Assembly: GCA_032718865.1 (NCBI GenBank)
Contig: JALUTQ010000003.1
Span: 1,394,001 to 1,458,000, forward strand
Length of the DNA: 64,000 bases
Origin: Tilletia caries
Lineage: Eukaryota; Basidiomycota; Exobasidiomycetes; Tilletiales; Tilletiaceae
Direction of reading: 5' to 3'
Position numbers and translations under genes: made by a program. Positions within the stretch are counted from its first letter, which is position 1; the number at the start of each line of letters is the position of its first letter. This document shows, piece after piece, positions 52,915 through 64,000 of this stretch. The notes below the pieces were generated by a model. That model had not been told where the DNA came from. It saw only the letters and a list, made by a program, of their open reading frames with translations, and did not search any database.

Positions 52915-55900
52915 ATCCCCATGGAGCGAAGTCCAGCGCCCTCCATGTCCAATTCCATGAGCACAGCTCCACATGATGATCAACCAGCTGCCTCCAGCAC
53001 GCCTGAGTCTCAGATCTTTTTCACCCACAAGAGCGTCTTCACGACCGCTCGTCAGCTTCGACCCAATGAGACGTTGCCTCCCCTCTCCCAACCAAAACGG
53101 GCGTTCGGGCGGGTGATTCCATTGGCACGCAGCGCATCGACGGGCACCGGCAAGGGCTATCGGTCACATGTCCCCCTCACCATGCACGTCCGCGTTAACG
53201 ACACCGATGGCCGGGCTATGTCGTCGTTGCTCGACACTGGTGCTTCGTTGTCCTGCATCGATGCCGATCTGTTACACAAGATGGGCGGCCGCCCGACGGG
53301 TGTACCTATGAAGGTCCAGGGCATTGGTGCGGCTACCACTTTGGGATGGGTCACACTGCCCCTCTTTATTCGGGTGCAAGACCCCCAAGGCCGTCACGCT
53401 CACCTCGAACTGGACCAGGACTTCCACGTGCTTCCTTCCTTCGGCCCGGGCATGTGCCTTGGTCTGGACTTCATCGACGCGCATGGTGTCGGCATCTGTC
53501 CAGTCCGAGGTCGAGGACGAATCGGCATCTACACATTTCAAGTGCATGAACGTCTTGCTGGTCCCTTCGCGGCCGAGGCCGAACTCTGTGTCGCACACGA
53601 TGTCGATCTGCCGGCTGGCACGCAGGCTTGGGTTCCGGTGGACGCCTCTTGTCTGGCCCCCGACGTCGACTACACCGTGGGCCCTCGGATGTGCGTCAGT
53701 CCTGACGAAACTGTTCGGCTCGCCGGCCCCGTCGGGGTACTCACTCATGCTGCCGTCCGTCACGTCTTAGTGGGGAATCACGGCGTAGCTCCTTTCATCC
53801 TTCCCCGCGGGACCGTCATCGCCGACGCCGTCGCCGCTCGGGTAGGGGACACCGTGTCGTCCGCAGCGGAGACCTTTACCCTCTCTCCGATGACGCCCCA
53901 ACATGAGGCAGCGGCGGGCTTCTCTCTAGCCGTTGACGAGACCGACCCTGCTTTTCCGGTCGATGCCTTCGCCGATGAGGCCGCGGCCACTCCGTCCTTA
54001 GCCCAGGACGTGGCTACCACGTTAGTGGACGCTGCATTTTGCGTGGGCATCGATGGACAAGGAGAGGCCGACGCGGATCTCGTGGCCCTGCTCCGCCGTC
54101 ACAAGGCTGCGTTCGCTCTAGATGGTCGCCCTGGTCGGATTGTTGGAAACGACATGGGCATTCAGCTACAACCAGGGGCCGTTCTTCAGTCCGAGGCACC
54201 CCGACGCGCGAGCCCAGAGAAAAGAACCGCCATGGATGCCGCCATTAAGCAGCTCCTCGACTGGGACGTCATCGAGCCCTCGGCGAGCCCGGTGTCGTTT
54301 CCAGTCGTCATGGTCCGACAACAGGGCAATTGGCGCTTCTGTGTCGACTATCGGAAGCTGAACGCGGACACCGTCCCCGACAGGTACCCCTTGCCCACCA
54401 TCGACTCCATCTTCCAGACCCTCTGCGGCAAGAAGGTGTTCAGCTCTCTCGACGCCATTCGAGGCTATCACCAGCTCGGCGTCAAGGAAGACGATCGGTG
54501 GAAGACCGCGTTCATATGCCACAAAGAGCTTTTTCACTAAAAGACAGTTCCGTTCCGCCTTCGCAATGCGCCAGCCGTATTTCAACGACTGATGGACAAG
54601 GTGCTCGAGCCGCTGCGATGGAACCAAGCCGTCGTGTATATCGACGACGCCGTCGTGGCCACGGACACCATGGAGGAGCACGTTCAAGCTCTCGATACCC
54701 TCCTGCAGTCGGCTACCGACGTTGGTCTAAAGTTCAGCCCGGCCAAATGTACGTTCGGCGTGCCCTCGCTAACCCTGCTGGGTCGGAAGGTGTCGGGGGC
54801 GGGCGTTGCGATCTGGGAAGACAGGGCCCAGGCCATAGCAACTCTGCAGCGACCTGCCACCCTGCAAGAGCTTTACCACACTCTTGGCATCTTCGGCTAT
54901 TACAGAGCTCATTCCCAACTTTGCCATCCGCGCCGCGCCCCTCACCCGCCTTCTGAAGGGCTGGCGATACGAATCAGCAGATGGCCATACCAGACTCGTC
55001 AACACAGAGGGCAAAGCCGTCGCTGCAGGACGCGTTCCGATTACGTGGGGTCCAGAGCAACAGGACAGCTTTGAGGGTCTTCGCCACGCCATCGCGAAGA
55101 CGCGAACCCTCCCGTACTCGCCCATCCCGACCCTTCCCGGCCCTACATTTTGTATACGGACGCTTCCAAACAGGCTCTGGCCGCCATTCTCCATCAAGTC
55201 TCTTCGTCCTCCGCGTCCGTCACCGCGCCTGACCCCCACGCCAAGCTTAATGCTCTTACGATTCCGCAGCTTCCATCCTCATTCGCTCGTCAGAGATGGC
55301 GGTCATGGCTTGAGGAGGACCGCTTCTTCGCCCCTCTGCTCCACCAAGCCCGAACGAACCCCGGTGCGTCGGCCGAGTCGGTGCTCCAAGATGAGATCCT
55401 GGTTCGTCGGGTGGATGATCGCGTTGCCCTTCCGTTGGCCGCACTTCCGACTGTGCTGAAAGCGGTTCACGATGATGGTGGCCACTTCGGGTTCACGAAG
55501 ACGTTGCTTGCGGTCCGTAACCACTTCTGGCGCCCCCATCTCGCCACCTCCGTCCGTGCTTGGGTCAAGCACTGCGCCGAGTGTCAACGCATCAAAACCG
55601 CGCCGAAAACCGGGGTGCTCGATGTGTCCAAAGACGCCTCATTGCCGTTCGAGGCGGTATCCTTCGACCTCATCTACGGTTTCCCTCGTTCTCGTTCCGG
55701 TAATGATGCTGCGTTGGTGATGCAAGACCTCTTCTCGCGCATGATCCTCCTGGAGCCGTGCCAGAAGGAGATCACGGCGGAGGGCGTGGCTGCGATCGTC
55801 AGTAACCGGATTCTTCGCTTCGGATGGCGGCCTAAACGCCTGGTGTCCGACTCCGAGGCGCGTGTCTCTGGTTCGGTCTTGTCCGCTCTCGCCACTTCGC

Positions 55901-56237
55901 TCGGGGCTGTTCCGACCCCGTCCAGCCCCTATCACCAGCAGGCCAACAGTGTCGAGCGGGCCGTCCAAATCGTCCAACAGGTCTTGCAGGTGTTGTGTCT
56001 CGACTCCAAAGCACATTGGGACCGTCGGCTTCTCTCTTCCGTCGAGCTGGCGATGAATAGCAGCCCCTCCACCGTGACGGGACACCGACCGTTCGACCTC
56101 GTTTTCTTGAGTCACCCGTCCGTGGTGCACGCCGTGTTCGACGCCGACGAACATCTCCACTCGTTGTCGGGCCTTCATCATGCCCCATCTTGGCAACATC
56201 AGATTCGTTTACCGCCCCGGGCCCCGGCACACTAATG
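52915..56237 (+). pseudogene. Pol of element D, decayed
   Basis: Protease (DTGASLSCID) and the first half of RT are continuous to a TAA at 54538-54540, where TAC is expected (FQY of RT). RT continues in phase with YIDDAV (about 54641). Frame changes near 54907 and 55095 precede the RNase H N-half (YTDASKQALAAILHQ, Asp codon 55159) and integrase (CAEC finger, FDLIYG, SDSEAR, NSVERAV). After DADEHL (about 56158) a deletion joins directly to the RNase H C-terminal tail (MPHLGNIRFVYRPG...NADALSRF) in another frame. The RNase H tail downstream of integrase confirms the same domain order as B and C. Confidence 0.85.
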
Positions 56238-56295
56238 CGGACGCCCTCTCTCGCTTTATCCCTGACCAGGGACGGTCAGCTTCTGGCGGTGGGGA

Positions 56296-56643
56296 TGTGC
56301 TGGCGAACCAGGTCCTTACCGACAAGTAGTACTAGTTTGATCATGATCAGTCCATTCCCGTTCCGTTCCGTTCCGCTCTCTCTCTCTCTCTCACTCGATC
56401 GATCGATCGCTCCACGTTTCCTTTCCCACTTTGCCTCCAGATCGTTACGCAACGGCATGGCAGCCGGCTCTTCTCTTTTCTCTTCTTCTCACGCCTCGGC
56501 TTATCTCTTCTTCCTTCTGCTTCTCTCATTTCCATAAATAGCCGAGTTCCCTTTGTACCTCATTACCGAATCCACTTAGCCTTTTCCACTAGAACATCAC
56601 TGACTTGATTGTCCTGTCTCAGGTGAATTACTCCGCTCCCGCA
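56296..56643 (+). repeat. 3' LTR of element D
   Basis: About 348 bp; longer than the 5' LTR by small insertions (for example an extra ATCG unit). Confidence 0.85.
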
Positions 56644-56995
56644 TAACCTGGGGTGGGTCTTTCCCATGTTCCTTCATTGTCGCCATCAGACGGAAGCCAT
56701 CTGGGAGACTGCGGGTGTGCAGCTTCAACCAACCGACCCACCTCGTCGAAGTGATGACCGCCCTCGCCCACTTTGCTTCCCACCTCCAGCTCGTCCTCCT
56801 CCTCCCTGTAAATACTGCCCAGCCCCTCATCCTGTGTGAGTTCTCGGCCGAGAAGCCTGGAACGCCCTGCCACCCGAAGAGTGGAGAGACGTGATGAGTA
56901 AGAGTTTGTTCTCGACAACCATCTCGACATCTCGACACAGCCATAGTTGCGTGCGAGCGTCAAGAAGTGGTTTCTCGTTCGTCAAGATCATCAAG

Positions 56996-58403
56996 ATGTC
57001 TGCTCCAGCAGGTTCCTCAAGCTCCGGCGGTGCTGGTCCCAGCGGCGGCCCTGGTCCCGGTGGTGGTGGTGGTGTTCCTCCTGGTTCGCCCGGTTTCTAC
57101 GGGCTCGGTCCTCAAGCGCCCATGCCCGGTCTCTCTCCGGAGCAGTTCGCCTTGCTCCTTGCCCAGGTCGGCGGTTCAAAGGAGAAGGATACCGCCGTCG
57201 AGGATCGAGTTATCAGCCGATTCCGCTTCGGCGCCACCGACAAGAGTCCCCTTATGAAGGTTTGGCCCGGTGCACCAATCAACATCTCCGACGACGTCGT
57301 CACCCTCTTCCGCGCCGGCAACAACATCCCCCTCTCCCTGCTCACGGTCGCGGCCATTAACGACTTCCGTGTCCACGTCCGGCGATCCTCCTTCCAGCCA
57401 AAGATGTCTGGCCGCCTCCTCGACGAGTTTCAGTCGTGGCATAACAGGGACGACTATCTCCCGTTCCCGGAGTGGTCCCAGGCGTTCCACTCGCTGGTCC
57501 AGATGTGGCGTCACTTCCGGCCGCCTGTCCCCGACGAGGACCCCAACGAGGACCCTGTTCAGCACTTCGTCAAGCATTTTCTCATCGTTGTGGCTCGGAT
57601 AACGTCTCAGAACTGGCCGATTTGGCGAGAATACGACAAGCGCATACGGCGCATCATCTGGGCCGACGCTGCTTCCGAGCAGAGCATCAACTTCGTCCCC
57701 AGCAAGCTGAACACGTCCATCCTGGCGGACGCGGAGGTCACGATCACCGGCAAAATGGGATCGGCTTGCGACTTTACAACCATTCAAGACTCGGCTTGGT
57801 GGGCCATCGCCTCCGCCTCGGGCTCCGACATTGTCAAGCTCGGAAAGAAGTTTGCCGACTCAGTGACGCGCGCCATCTCCGCCATCCGCTCGCCTCCCGT
57901 CTCGCCGTCGTCCAAGGACAAGGGCAAGCGGAAGCGTGAAGACGATCATCGCCCTGGTCCCAGCGAGCCCTTTCGCGGGGGCGACTCTCGTGGTGGCGAC
58001 GGGAGATCGTCAGTGCCATACAAACCGCCCGGTCTTAACCGACCGCTCTTCTGCATCATCTGCTGCTGCATTACGGCAGAACACGGATGGCAAGGGTGCA
58101 AGCGCCCTGCCAACAACGCCATCCAACGCCAAGGTGCCGGTTGGATCTGGCCCGGCGCCAAAGTCGGCATATGTGGCAAATTCAATGCCGGTCAAGAAGA
58201 GCTCGGTTCCATCTGTCTCTACGGACACAGGACACTACTGCTCGCAGTGCGGCAAGCGTGGACACCGTGCCATCCAGCACGGTATTGCCTCTGAGGCAGC
58301 TGTCGAAGCAGCCAGCGGTCCCATCGCCGGTGGCGGCGGCCCCAACGCCAGCGCCAGCGGCACAACAGGCGGTGATACCGCCCCGGCGACCACCTCCGCC
58401 TGA
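56996..58403 (+). pseudogene. Gag-like protein of DIRS-like element 2
   Basis: Start chosen at ATG 56996 (MSAPAGSSSS), followed by a Gly/Pro-rich N-terminus and a globular capsid-like part (SRFRFGATDKSPLMKVWPG, FVKHFLIVVARITSQNWP). A basic patch (GKRKRED) and Cys/His motifs follow (FCIICC...HGWQGC, then YCSQCGKRGHRAIQH). The two Cys/His parts lie in different frames. A 7-bp duplication (GGACACAGGACAC) near 58220 explains the shift. The second frame ends TGA at 58401-58403. Confidence 0.72.
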
Positions 58404-60348
58404 TTCCATTCAACAAGCTTTCTCTGGCGTCTGGTGTGGCCTTGACCCCTTGGCCTTCCAGCGCGCAGTCGACTCTCTTCCTCCTTCTCTTTGGTCACAG
58501 TTTGCATACATCCCCAACTCGATCCGCAACGGCTTCTCAATGGGGCCACTCAAGGCCCCTTCTTCTTCTCACTCCTGGCCCAACCAGTATCCTCCAGAAC
58601 ATCAAAGCATCATCGACGAGTGGATTGAAGACGCTCGTCGTTCCACTTTCATTGCTGGCCCATTTGACCCCGAACAAGTCAAGGCGGTTATCGGACATGT
58701 CCGCGCGTCCCCGGTCCTCCTCGTTCAGAAGCTTGACGAGCACGGTGTCGTCGTCAAGAATCGAGTGGTCTACAACGCTTCTCGCCCCCGAACCTCAAAG
58801 CTCGAGCCTCCGCCTCCAATTCCTTCTATCAACTCACAAATCAACAAGGCCGACTACCCGTGTTTGTGGATGACTGCGGTCGAAACCAAGCACATGGTGA
58901 GTGTTCTCCTTCCCTTGGCTTCGGCCCTCTCTGGCTTCGGTCGCGACCTTGGTCCTCGGGCTCCGGCTCTGGCTTCGGCCCTTTGGCTTCGGCCCTGACC
59001 TCTGTCCTTTGGCCTCGGCTTTGACTTCGGTCTTCTGGCCTCGGCCTCGACTTTGGTCCTTCCAGAGAGGGCTTTGGCTGTCTCCTCGTGTGGCTCAGGC
59101 CTTCTTCATCATACTGATTTTCGGATCCTCTTCTTTCTTGGTCTCCTCAGATCAACTCTCTTCCCCCCCACGCTCGCGTGGCCGGCTGGGATATGGCTTG
59201 GGCCTTTCAGCAGCTGGGCAACGCCCCTTTTCAACGCTCCCTCTTTTGCATGGTCATCTCTGGGCTGCTATACGTGTGGTTGGTCGGCATCTTCGGTCTG
59301 GCTTCCATTTGCGGCATCTTTGGCGCCTGCTGCGACCTTACCTGTCATGCTCTCGAGCTCGAATTTCCATCAATGCTGTTCCGACACTACGTGGACGACT
59401 TTGTCGTTGTCGAACTCGCCCCTCCTGACTCCCCCCTTGGTCTTCGGTCCTGGGATTCTATCCTTGCTGCTGTTCGTCGCTTCGGCTGGGTCATTCACCC
59501 GTCCAAACACTTCCCTTGGTCCCGTCGCTTCCATACTTGGGCATCGTCTGGGATCTCGACTCCAAAACCGCCACCCTGGCCGAATCTAACCAAAACAAGT
59601 TTCGCAAGAAGCTGGAAGCCGCGTACAAGGATGGCGCGCTCCTCTCCTTGAAGGACATCGCCTCCCTCATCGGCTCCTGCCAGCATACATGCGTCTTAGC
59701 TTTGAACCGTCGTTCTAAGCTAAACGCCCTGTACACGTTGCGCAATTCGTACCGGTTCCAAGTTTCCAACACCCTTCTGCCACCAAGCACATTCCCACCA
59801 ACGCCAGAGCCGAGGTGAAGGACTGGCTCATCTTCTTCAATCAATGGCTCATCTTCTTCAATCGAGGTCCGATCTCCTGTCGGCTCGATCTTCCAACTTC
59901 TCTCTTCCCCTTGCAACTCTACACCGACGCCAGCGACTTCGGCGTTGGTATCGTTCTCGGTTCGCTCTCAGCTTCGTTTCCCCTTCCTAATGACTACACT
60001 GATCGCCTCGGCATCAATATTGGCGTTGGAGAGGCCTGGATTTTTGAGCTCGGCGTCTACGCTGCCATCGAGCATGGCGCTCATGACTGCCTGCTCACAG
60101 TATACGTCGACAACCAAGGCATCGTTTTTGCTGCTCGCCGCGGGCGCTCCCGTAACGACTTGGCAAACGATGCCATTGACCGCGCTGCTGATGCGGCTTT
60201 GGCTGCCAACGTAGAACTCTCAAGCATTTACGTAGCTTCGGCCGATAACGTGGCAGATGCCCCTTCTCGGAGCCTTTCTTCTCCGTCCACTTCTCCACTT
60301 CTCATCTCTCACTCTCTCCCTTGGGCTCCCATTCTGTACTACAAGTAA
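58404..60348 (+). pseudogene. Reverse transcriptase-RNase H of DIRS-like element 2
   Basis: The frame overlaps the end of gag and has no clear ATG before Met 58540. RT fingers (RASPVLLVQKLDE, RVVYNASRPR) are followed by a probable intron 58897-59150 (254 nt, GTGAGT...CTCCTCAG, phase 0) that contains degenerate GGCTTCGGCC-type repeats. After it come palm motif A (GWDMAWAFQQLG) and FRHYVDDF. Single-base frameshifts occur near 59525 and 59765. RNase H has LYTDASDFGVG, GEAWIFELGVYA, VYVDNQGIVFAARRGRSR and ASADNVADAPSRS, ending at 60348. A 27-bp in-frame tandem duplication (LIFFNQW) lies near 59830. Confidence 0.8.
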
Positions 60349-60394
60349 AGTACATAGTTCTTCTCACTCGCAACCTCGCAACTCGCAACTCGCA

Positions 60395-61996
60395 ATGTCC
60401 GTTGACTCTTCTCCTCCTTCCTTTCGCCTTCGGCGCGTCATGCCTGCTGCGGTTCCTGACGATGGTGCGCTTCCGACGGGTTCTTCACCTCCGCGTGTTC
60501 GTCGCCGTCTTCTACCTTCAACTGAGGATTCCTCATCTTCCTTCCCACCATCCCCTCCTGCTCAACCGCTTCGCCGGCTGCTTTCCGTCCAACAGCTATC
60601 GTCTGCGCCTGCGCTTGTCCCCTCGTTCGCCTCGGCCAGCTCCAGGCCCCGCCGCTCGCTGGCTTCAGGCTCCCGGGTCTCGACTTCTTCCACCAACTCT
60701 TCGGCGTCGATGCCTCGGTCTTCGTCTCTGCCCTCTCTCTCCCGTGCGGAGATTTCCAACCAGGCTTTAAAGTCTCGAGCGCATGCCATAGCCTTCATCG
60801 GCTCCCTGGCTGGTTCGGATGTCGGCTCGTTTCTTTCGATGGCGGACGTCTTCCTCTCGCTCTCGGAGGACAACGTACCCACGGCCGATCTCTCACAGCC
60901 GCCGACGCGCTCGCGCGCGAGGACATCATGGCCTAGCTTTCGCCCGCGCTCCATCTCGTTCAGGCCGTCCACGGTTCCATGGCTCCGCACGCCATCCGTC
61001 ACCTTCGTACCTTCAAGGCTCATCGTGTCAGCCTAGACACTCGCAAGGGCTATGGAGGCCATGTTATCGCCTTCCTCCGCTGGCCGGACGATCTGGATCT
61101 TCCGGCCTACCTTCGTTTTCCAATCCCTCCCAACATCATTCTGCTGTTCTTCCAGTCGTCAGCCCCGTTCTACGCGGAATCGACTCTGGGCAAGCTTTAT
61201 AGCGCCCTTCAATGCTGGCACGCAGTCCACAGCTTGCCCTGGTCGCTCGACAAGGTCGTCTTTGCGCAATGCGTCTCTTCCCCCTCTCGAGGATCGACGT
61301 CCGATTCGGATGGACGACTTTGCCTCTATGCGTCGGCACCTCAACATGCAGGACAACGCGCACGTAGCCATCTACGCCTGCGCCCTTGTTTCCTTGTGGT
61401 CGATGGCTCGTCACGGTGAGCTCACCGTCGAGGTCGTCTCCCGCCCCCACGACTCCCGCGCACGGCGCTCACACGTCGAGTTCATGCGTAGGACCGATGG
61501 CGTGGCCACCTCGGCCGATGTTCACCTTCCCGCTGACAAGACTCACGGTCGAGACGTTTTCAACCGCATCGCGTCCGCTCAGCATACCAACCCCCAGGTT
61601 TGCCCGGTAGCAGCCATCCAGCTTCACCTTGCGCGCAACCCGGCTCCCGACGACGCGGGCGTGTTCGCTTACCGCGACCGTTCGAACATCGTCCGAGAGC
61701 TTCGGAGCAAGCTCTTCACGAGCACGATCAATTCTTGGCTCGCCGAGGACAACCGCGAGCCCATCAAGGGCCACGCCTTCCGAATTGGCGGCGCTACCTT
61801 GCTCCACGGCAACGGTATCTCGATCGACGACATCAAACACCTCGGTGGTTGGGCCTCGGATGCAGCTCTGCTGTATATCAAGGACATCCACATCAGGCAT
61901 ACGCAGCTATGTTCCAACCTCAACCTCGACGCTCTCGAGCGCCCTCTTCCCGAGCGCCCTCTTCCCGAGCGCCCTCTTCCCGAGCGTGCTCAGTGA
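60395..61996 (+). pseudogene. Tyrosine recombinase of DIRS-like element 2
   Basis: Possible start ATG 60395 (MSVDSSPPSF). A Ser/Arg-rich N-terminal region is followed by the SAM-like part (VSLDTRKGYGGHVIAFLRW) and the catalytic domain: Arg in SMARHGEL, GHAFRIGG, GGW and YIKDI. Frame changes occur near 60885 and 61265, and a TAG lies in the intermediate frame near 60934. The C-terminus has an ERPLP tandem repeat (61938-61985). Confidence 0.8.
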
Positions 61997-63193
61997 GCAG
62001 TCATTCTCATCCCTCGCTCCTTGGCTTCGGCCTTTCGCTTCGGCCTTTTCTTTTCCTGCTTTGTTGCACGTTTGCTTGTCCCTCACGCAGGCGGGTAGCT
62101 GCTTCACAGCGCGTTCGGCTGCTGTCGTCCTTCGGACTGACGGGTGGACAGCCGCCCTGCCGCTTCCGCTGTGAGCTGCCCTTCCAGTGTTCAGAGCCAG
62201 CTCTCGTGCAACAACTAGGACTCAGACTGTGTCCTATTCTATTACTATAACTCTCATAAGACTCCTCTTCAGACGCTACCGCAACGAAGGGAGGGTGGCT
62301 TTAATATAATAACGCAAAGTCCATAGTGCGGATATCACGGATACAACACGGACATACGGTTCGGAGTTAATATTATTGTGTATGAACCGGGCCACCACGG
62401 ATCCGGGCCGGATTTAGACCTCAGCCCCACAGCGCCACCGCTACCTCGACTTCCCTTTCTCCTACTGGGCGCTATCGACCACTAACATACCACTTCCACC
62501 TTTCCTCCCCCTCGCATTCCTTTCTCCCACTCCCAAGTCCTTCCTCTCGCCCTCTTATCTTTCCCAGGCTAGAGCGACACAAAGTCCACGATACTCCCAG
62601 TGATACGTGCAAGCAGAGAGGTATACCTATATATACGTTCACCATGTATCCTCATCCATATCCCTTCTCTTCTTACCGTCAATTCATCACTCAAGTTCAA
62701 CGTCTAGGATATCTTCCAGATTGTGAGCAGCAGAGGTGGAGACGGGAAACCGATCCAATACGGTTGTCAGAAGCCGTACAGCAAAATCTGACAAATCGTT
62801 GCCAACCTTCCATGCTCTGCGTGTCAGAGTTTTCCCAAGACTTTTTGAGGATTTAAGGGATAATTCATTTCAACTTAAGGCCGAGAAAGACGTGTGCCAG
62901 AAATCGATCATAGTATCTACACATTGGTAGAACTGTAGAAGTGGTCGTGGTTACACGTCACGGAGATGGCCTCAGTTGATGCCAGAGTGGTCATTGGTAT
63001 AGGCCTGGTTTGTGGTAGAAGCTGTCACTAATCCTGCCATCCTGGTGCGGGGGTGGGGTAGACGTCGTCGAGATTGCACAACTGGTTGACTGGAGGCGGA
63101 CCCCCCCCCCCTATGGCTTCCACGGAATTCATGAAGTGGTTGAGTCCGGAGTCGGACAGAGTCAGTAGTCAGTGGTTGGAATCGATGAGGCCC
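61997..63193. other. No gene identified
   Basis: The first part has GGCTTCGGCC repeats like those in the RT intron, so it may belong to the DIRS element. Beyond about 62250 the sequence is AT-richer with TATA-like motifs (62628) and short open frames (62644-62856) of unknown meaning. Confidence 0.4.
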
Positions 63194-63863
63194 TGATCAG
63201 TTGCGAGCGCGCGCCCTGATTTTGGCGCTCAACCCACTGGGCGCGAGCCCCTCGCGCCGCGCTCTGAAAATTTGCGCTCATAGGGCGCGGGCTGGCAACT
63301 GATCAGCCCTCGCGGCTCGCGCTGGGAAGTGGGCTCTGCTTTTGACCGGGAGTCCGGGACGGCTTTTGCTATCTCGTTTTGTGACTTTGTATTTCTTCTC
63401 ATTGGATTATAATGGCGGTGTAACGTGGTTGTAATTTTCAGAGAAATCGGTCGGCCCAGCAGTGCGCTCAGAACTGAGTGAGGTCGCTCTGAAATTTTTG
63501 AGCCCCCGGCTCTGAAAATATGCTGGCAAGAGTAATGTGCAGGTACTGCAAAGGAAAGAAAGGCGTGTTGTGTATAATGAATGCGTGTGGAAGTTAAGTA
63601 CAAAGAGTAGAAGGAAGGCGAAAGTGATGAGGAGAGCGAGAGACTTTCGGCCGAGAGAGGAGTGAGTGATGAGAAAAGTGGGAGAGGAAGATAATAGATA
63701 AGATAAGGAGAAAGCCACATGGCGGTGCCACGTGTAGTTGGCCACTGCCAGCACAGAAAACCGGGAACTGAACATGTGGGCGCTTGGGTGTCGACCGGAA
63801 AGGCAAACAGAGGGCGCGCTCATTTTTCTAAGGTGAGCGGCTGAGCGCGCTCGCAACTGATCA
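63194..63863. mobile_element. TIR element with GATCAGTTGCGAGCGCGC ends
   Basis: 670 bp bounded by perfect 19-bp inverted repeats (TGATCAGTTGCGAGCGCGC and its inverse). An extra inverse copy of the terminal motif (GGCAACTGATCAG) lies at about 63293-63306. The interior repeats GCGCTCTGAAAATTT-like words and has no credible gene. No target duplication was identified. Confidence 0.65.
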
Positions 63864-64000
63864 CCGCCTGAGGGATGAAGATGGGTAGATGACAGATAGA
63901 GCTGGCCACAAGGCACAAGCGGCGTTAAGGTTTCGACTTTTCGGAGGTGAAGTGGACGCCGGAAATCACGGAAACTTGCTAACTCCGTGACGAGGTCAAA
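63864..64000. other. No feature seen
   Basis: Last 137 bases; nothing recognisable. Confidence 0.4.

Larger units (their letters stand above)
50335..56643 (+). mobile_element. Element D: decayed relative of B and C
   Basis: LTRs at 50335-50670 and 56296-56643 (TGTGCTGGCG...CTCCCGCA) differ by several substitutions and small indels, so D is older than B and C. No target duplication: GGAGC precedes and TAACC follows. PBS-like TGGTGATGAGAG lies at 50673. Gag and pol are broken by frameshifts, and a deletion removes most of the region between integrase and the RNase H tail. Confidence 0.87.
56644..62000 (+). mobile_element. DIRS-like retroelement 2
   Basis: Plus strand with gag, RT-RNase H and tyrosine recombinase in DIRS order, related to but clearly diverged from element 1. 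Several frameshifts make it non-autonomous as read. Ends are approximate; I did not find the split direct or inverted repeats expected of DIRS elements. Confidence 0.8.

Noticed and set aside
63229..63720. Minus-strand 163-residue frame near the right edge
   Set aside because: It lies wholly inside the TIR element, is low-complexity and has no recognisable motif.

Overview
The window comes from a fungal nuclear genome, most likely a basidiomycete. Introns are short (68-95 nt, GTGAGT-type donors, CAG/TAG acceptors), coding density is low, and the mobile elements are typical of fungi: Ty3/gypsy, DIRS-like tyrosine-recombinase retroelements, pogo/Fot1, hAT-type MITEs and a Plavaka/CACTA-like transposase. 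No rRNA, tRNA, CRISPR array or bacterial gene was seen. The genus cannot be told from the sequence.

Layout. (1) 1-3000: the 3' part of a low-complexity, probably nuclear gene, then an intact three-exon LigB/DODA-type extradiol dioxygenase gene. (2) 4.3-21.1 kb: a tandemly duplicated block carrying a family of small predicted secreted proteins on the minus strand: two intact three-exon genes, one degenerate copy, and one copy destroyed by a hAT-type MITE, a signal-peptide frameshift and a lost splice acceptor. A young Ty3/gypsy chromovirus (element A, 11975-20562), itself split by a pogo-like transposon, sits in the last copy of the block. (3) 21.1-40.9 kb: a nest of elements. Retrotransposon B (21123-40855) contains retrotransposon C (25189-36756) and the MITE-like element F (37298-38085). 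C contains the 4.6-kb TIR element E (28903-33544), which is full of tandem repeats. (4) 40.9-45.0 kb: further non-autonomous TIR elements (H, a second hAT MITE, G1) separated by scraps of probable host sequence. (5) 45.6-50.3 kb: a Plavaka-like transposase fragment, the 3' half of a DIRS-like element on the minus strand, and a piece of G. (6) 50.3-56.6 kb: retrotransposon D, a decayed relative of B and C. (7) 56.6-62 kb: a second DIRS-like element on the plus strand, followed by sparse sequence and a 670-bp TIR element.

Most unusual observation. Elements B, C and D form one Ty3-like lineage in which the integrase lies inside the RNase H domain. The first beta-hairpin of RNase H, with its first catalytic Asp, follows reverse transcriptase as usual. 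The zinc-finger/DDE/GPY integrase comes next, and the rest of RNase H, with the other catalytic acidic residues, forms the C-terminus of Pol. In B and D an 82-nt spliceable intron sits exactly between gag and pol. Its donor contains the gag stop codon, and its removal fuses the two frames. The same lineage has a CX2CX3HX4H Gag zinc motif and a shared putative primer-binding site. I know of no description of this arrangement, but I could not search.

Most retroelement genes here carry nonsense codons, frameshifts or nested insertions. LTR pairs of A, B and C differ at only a few positions, so those insertions are young; D is older.
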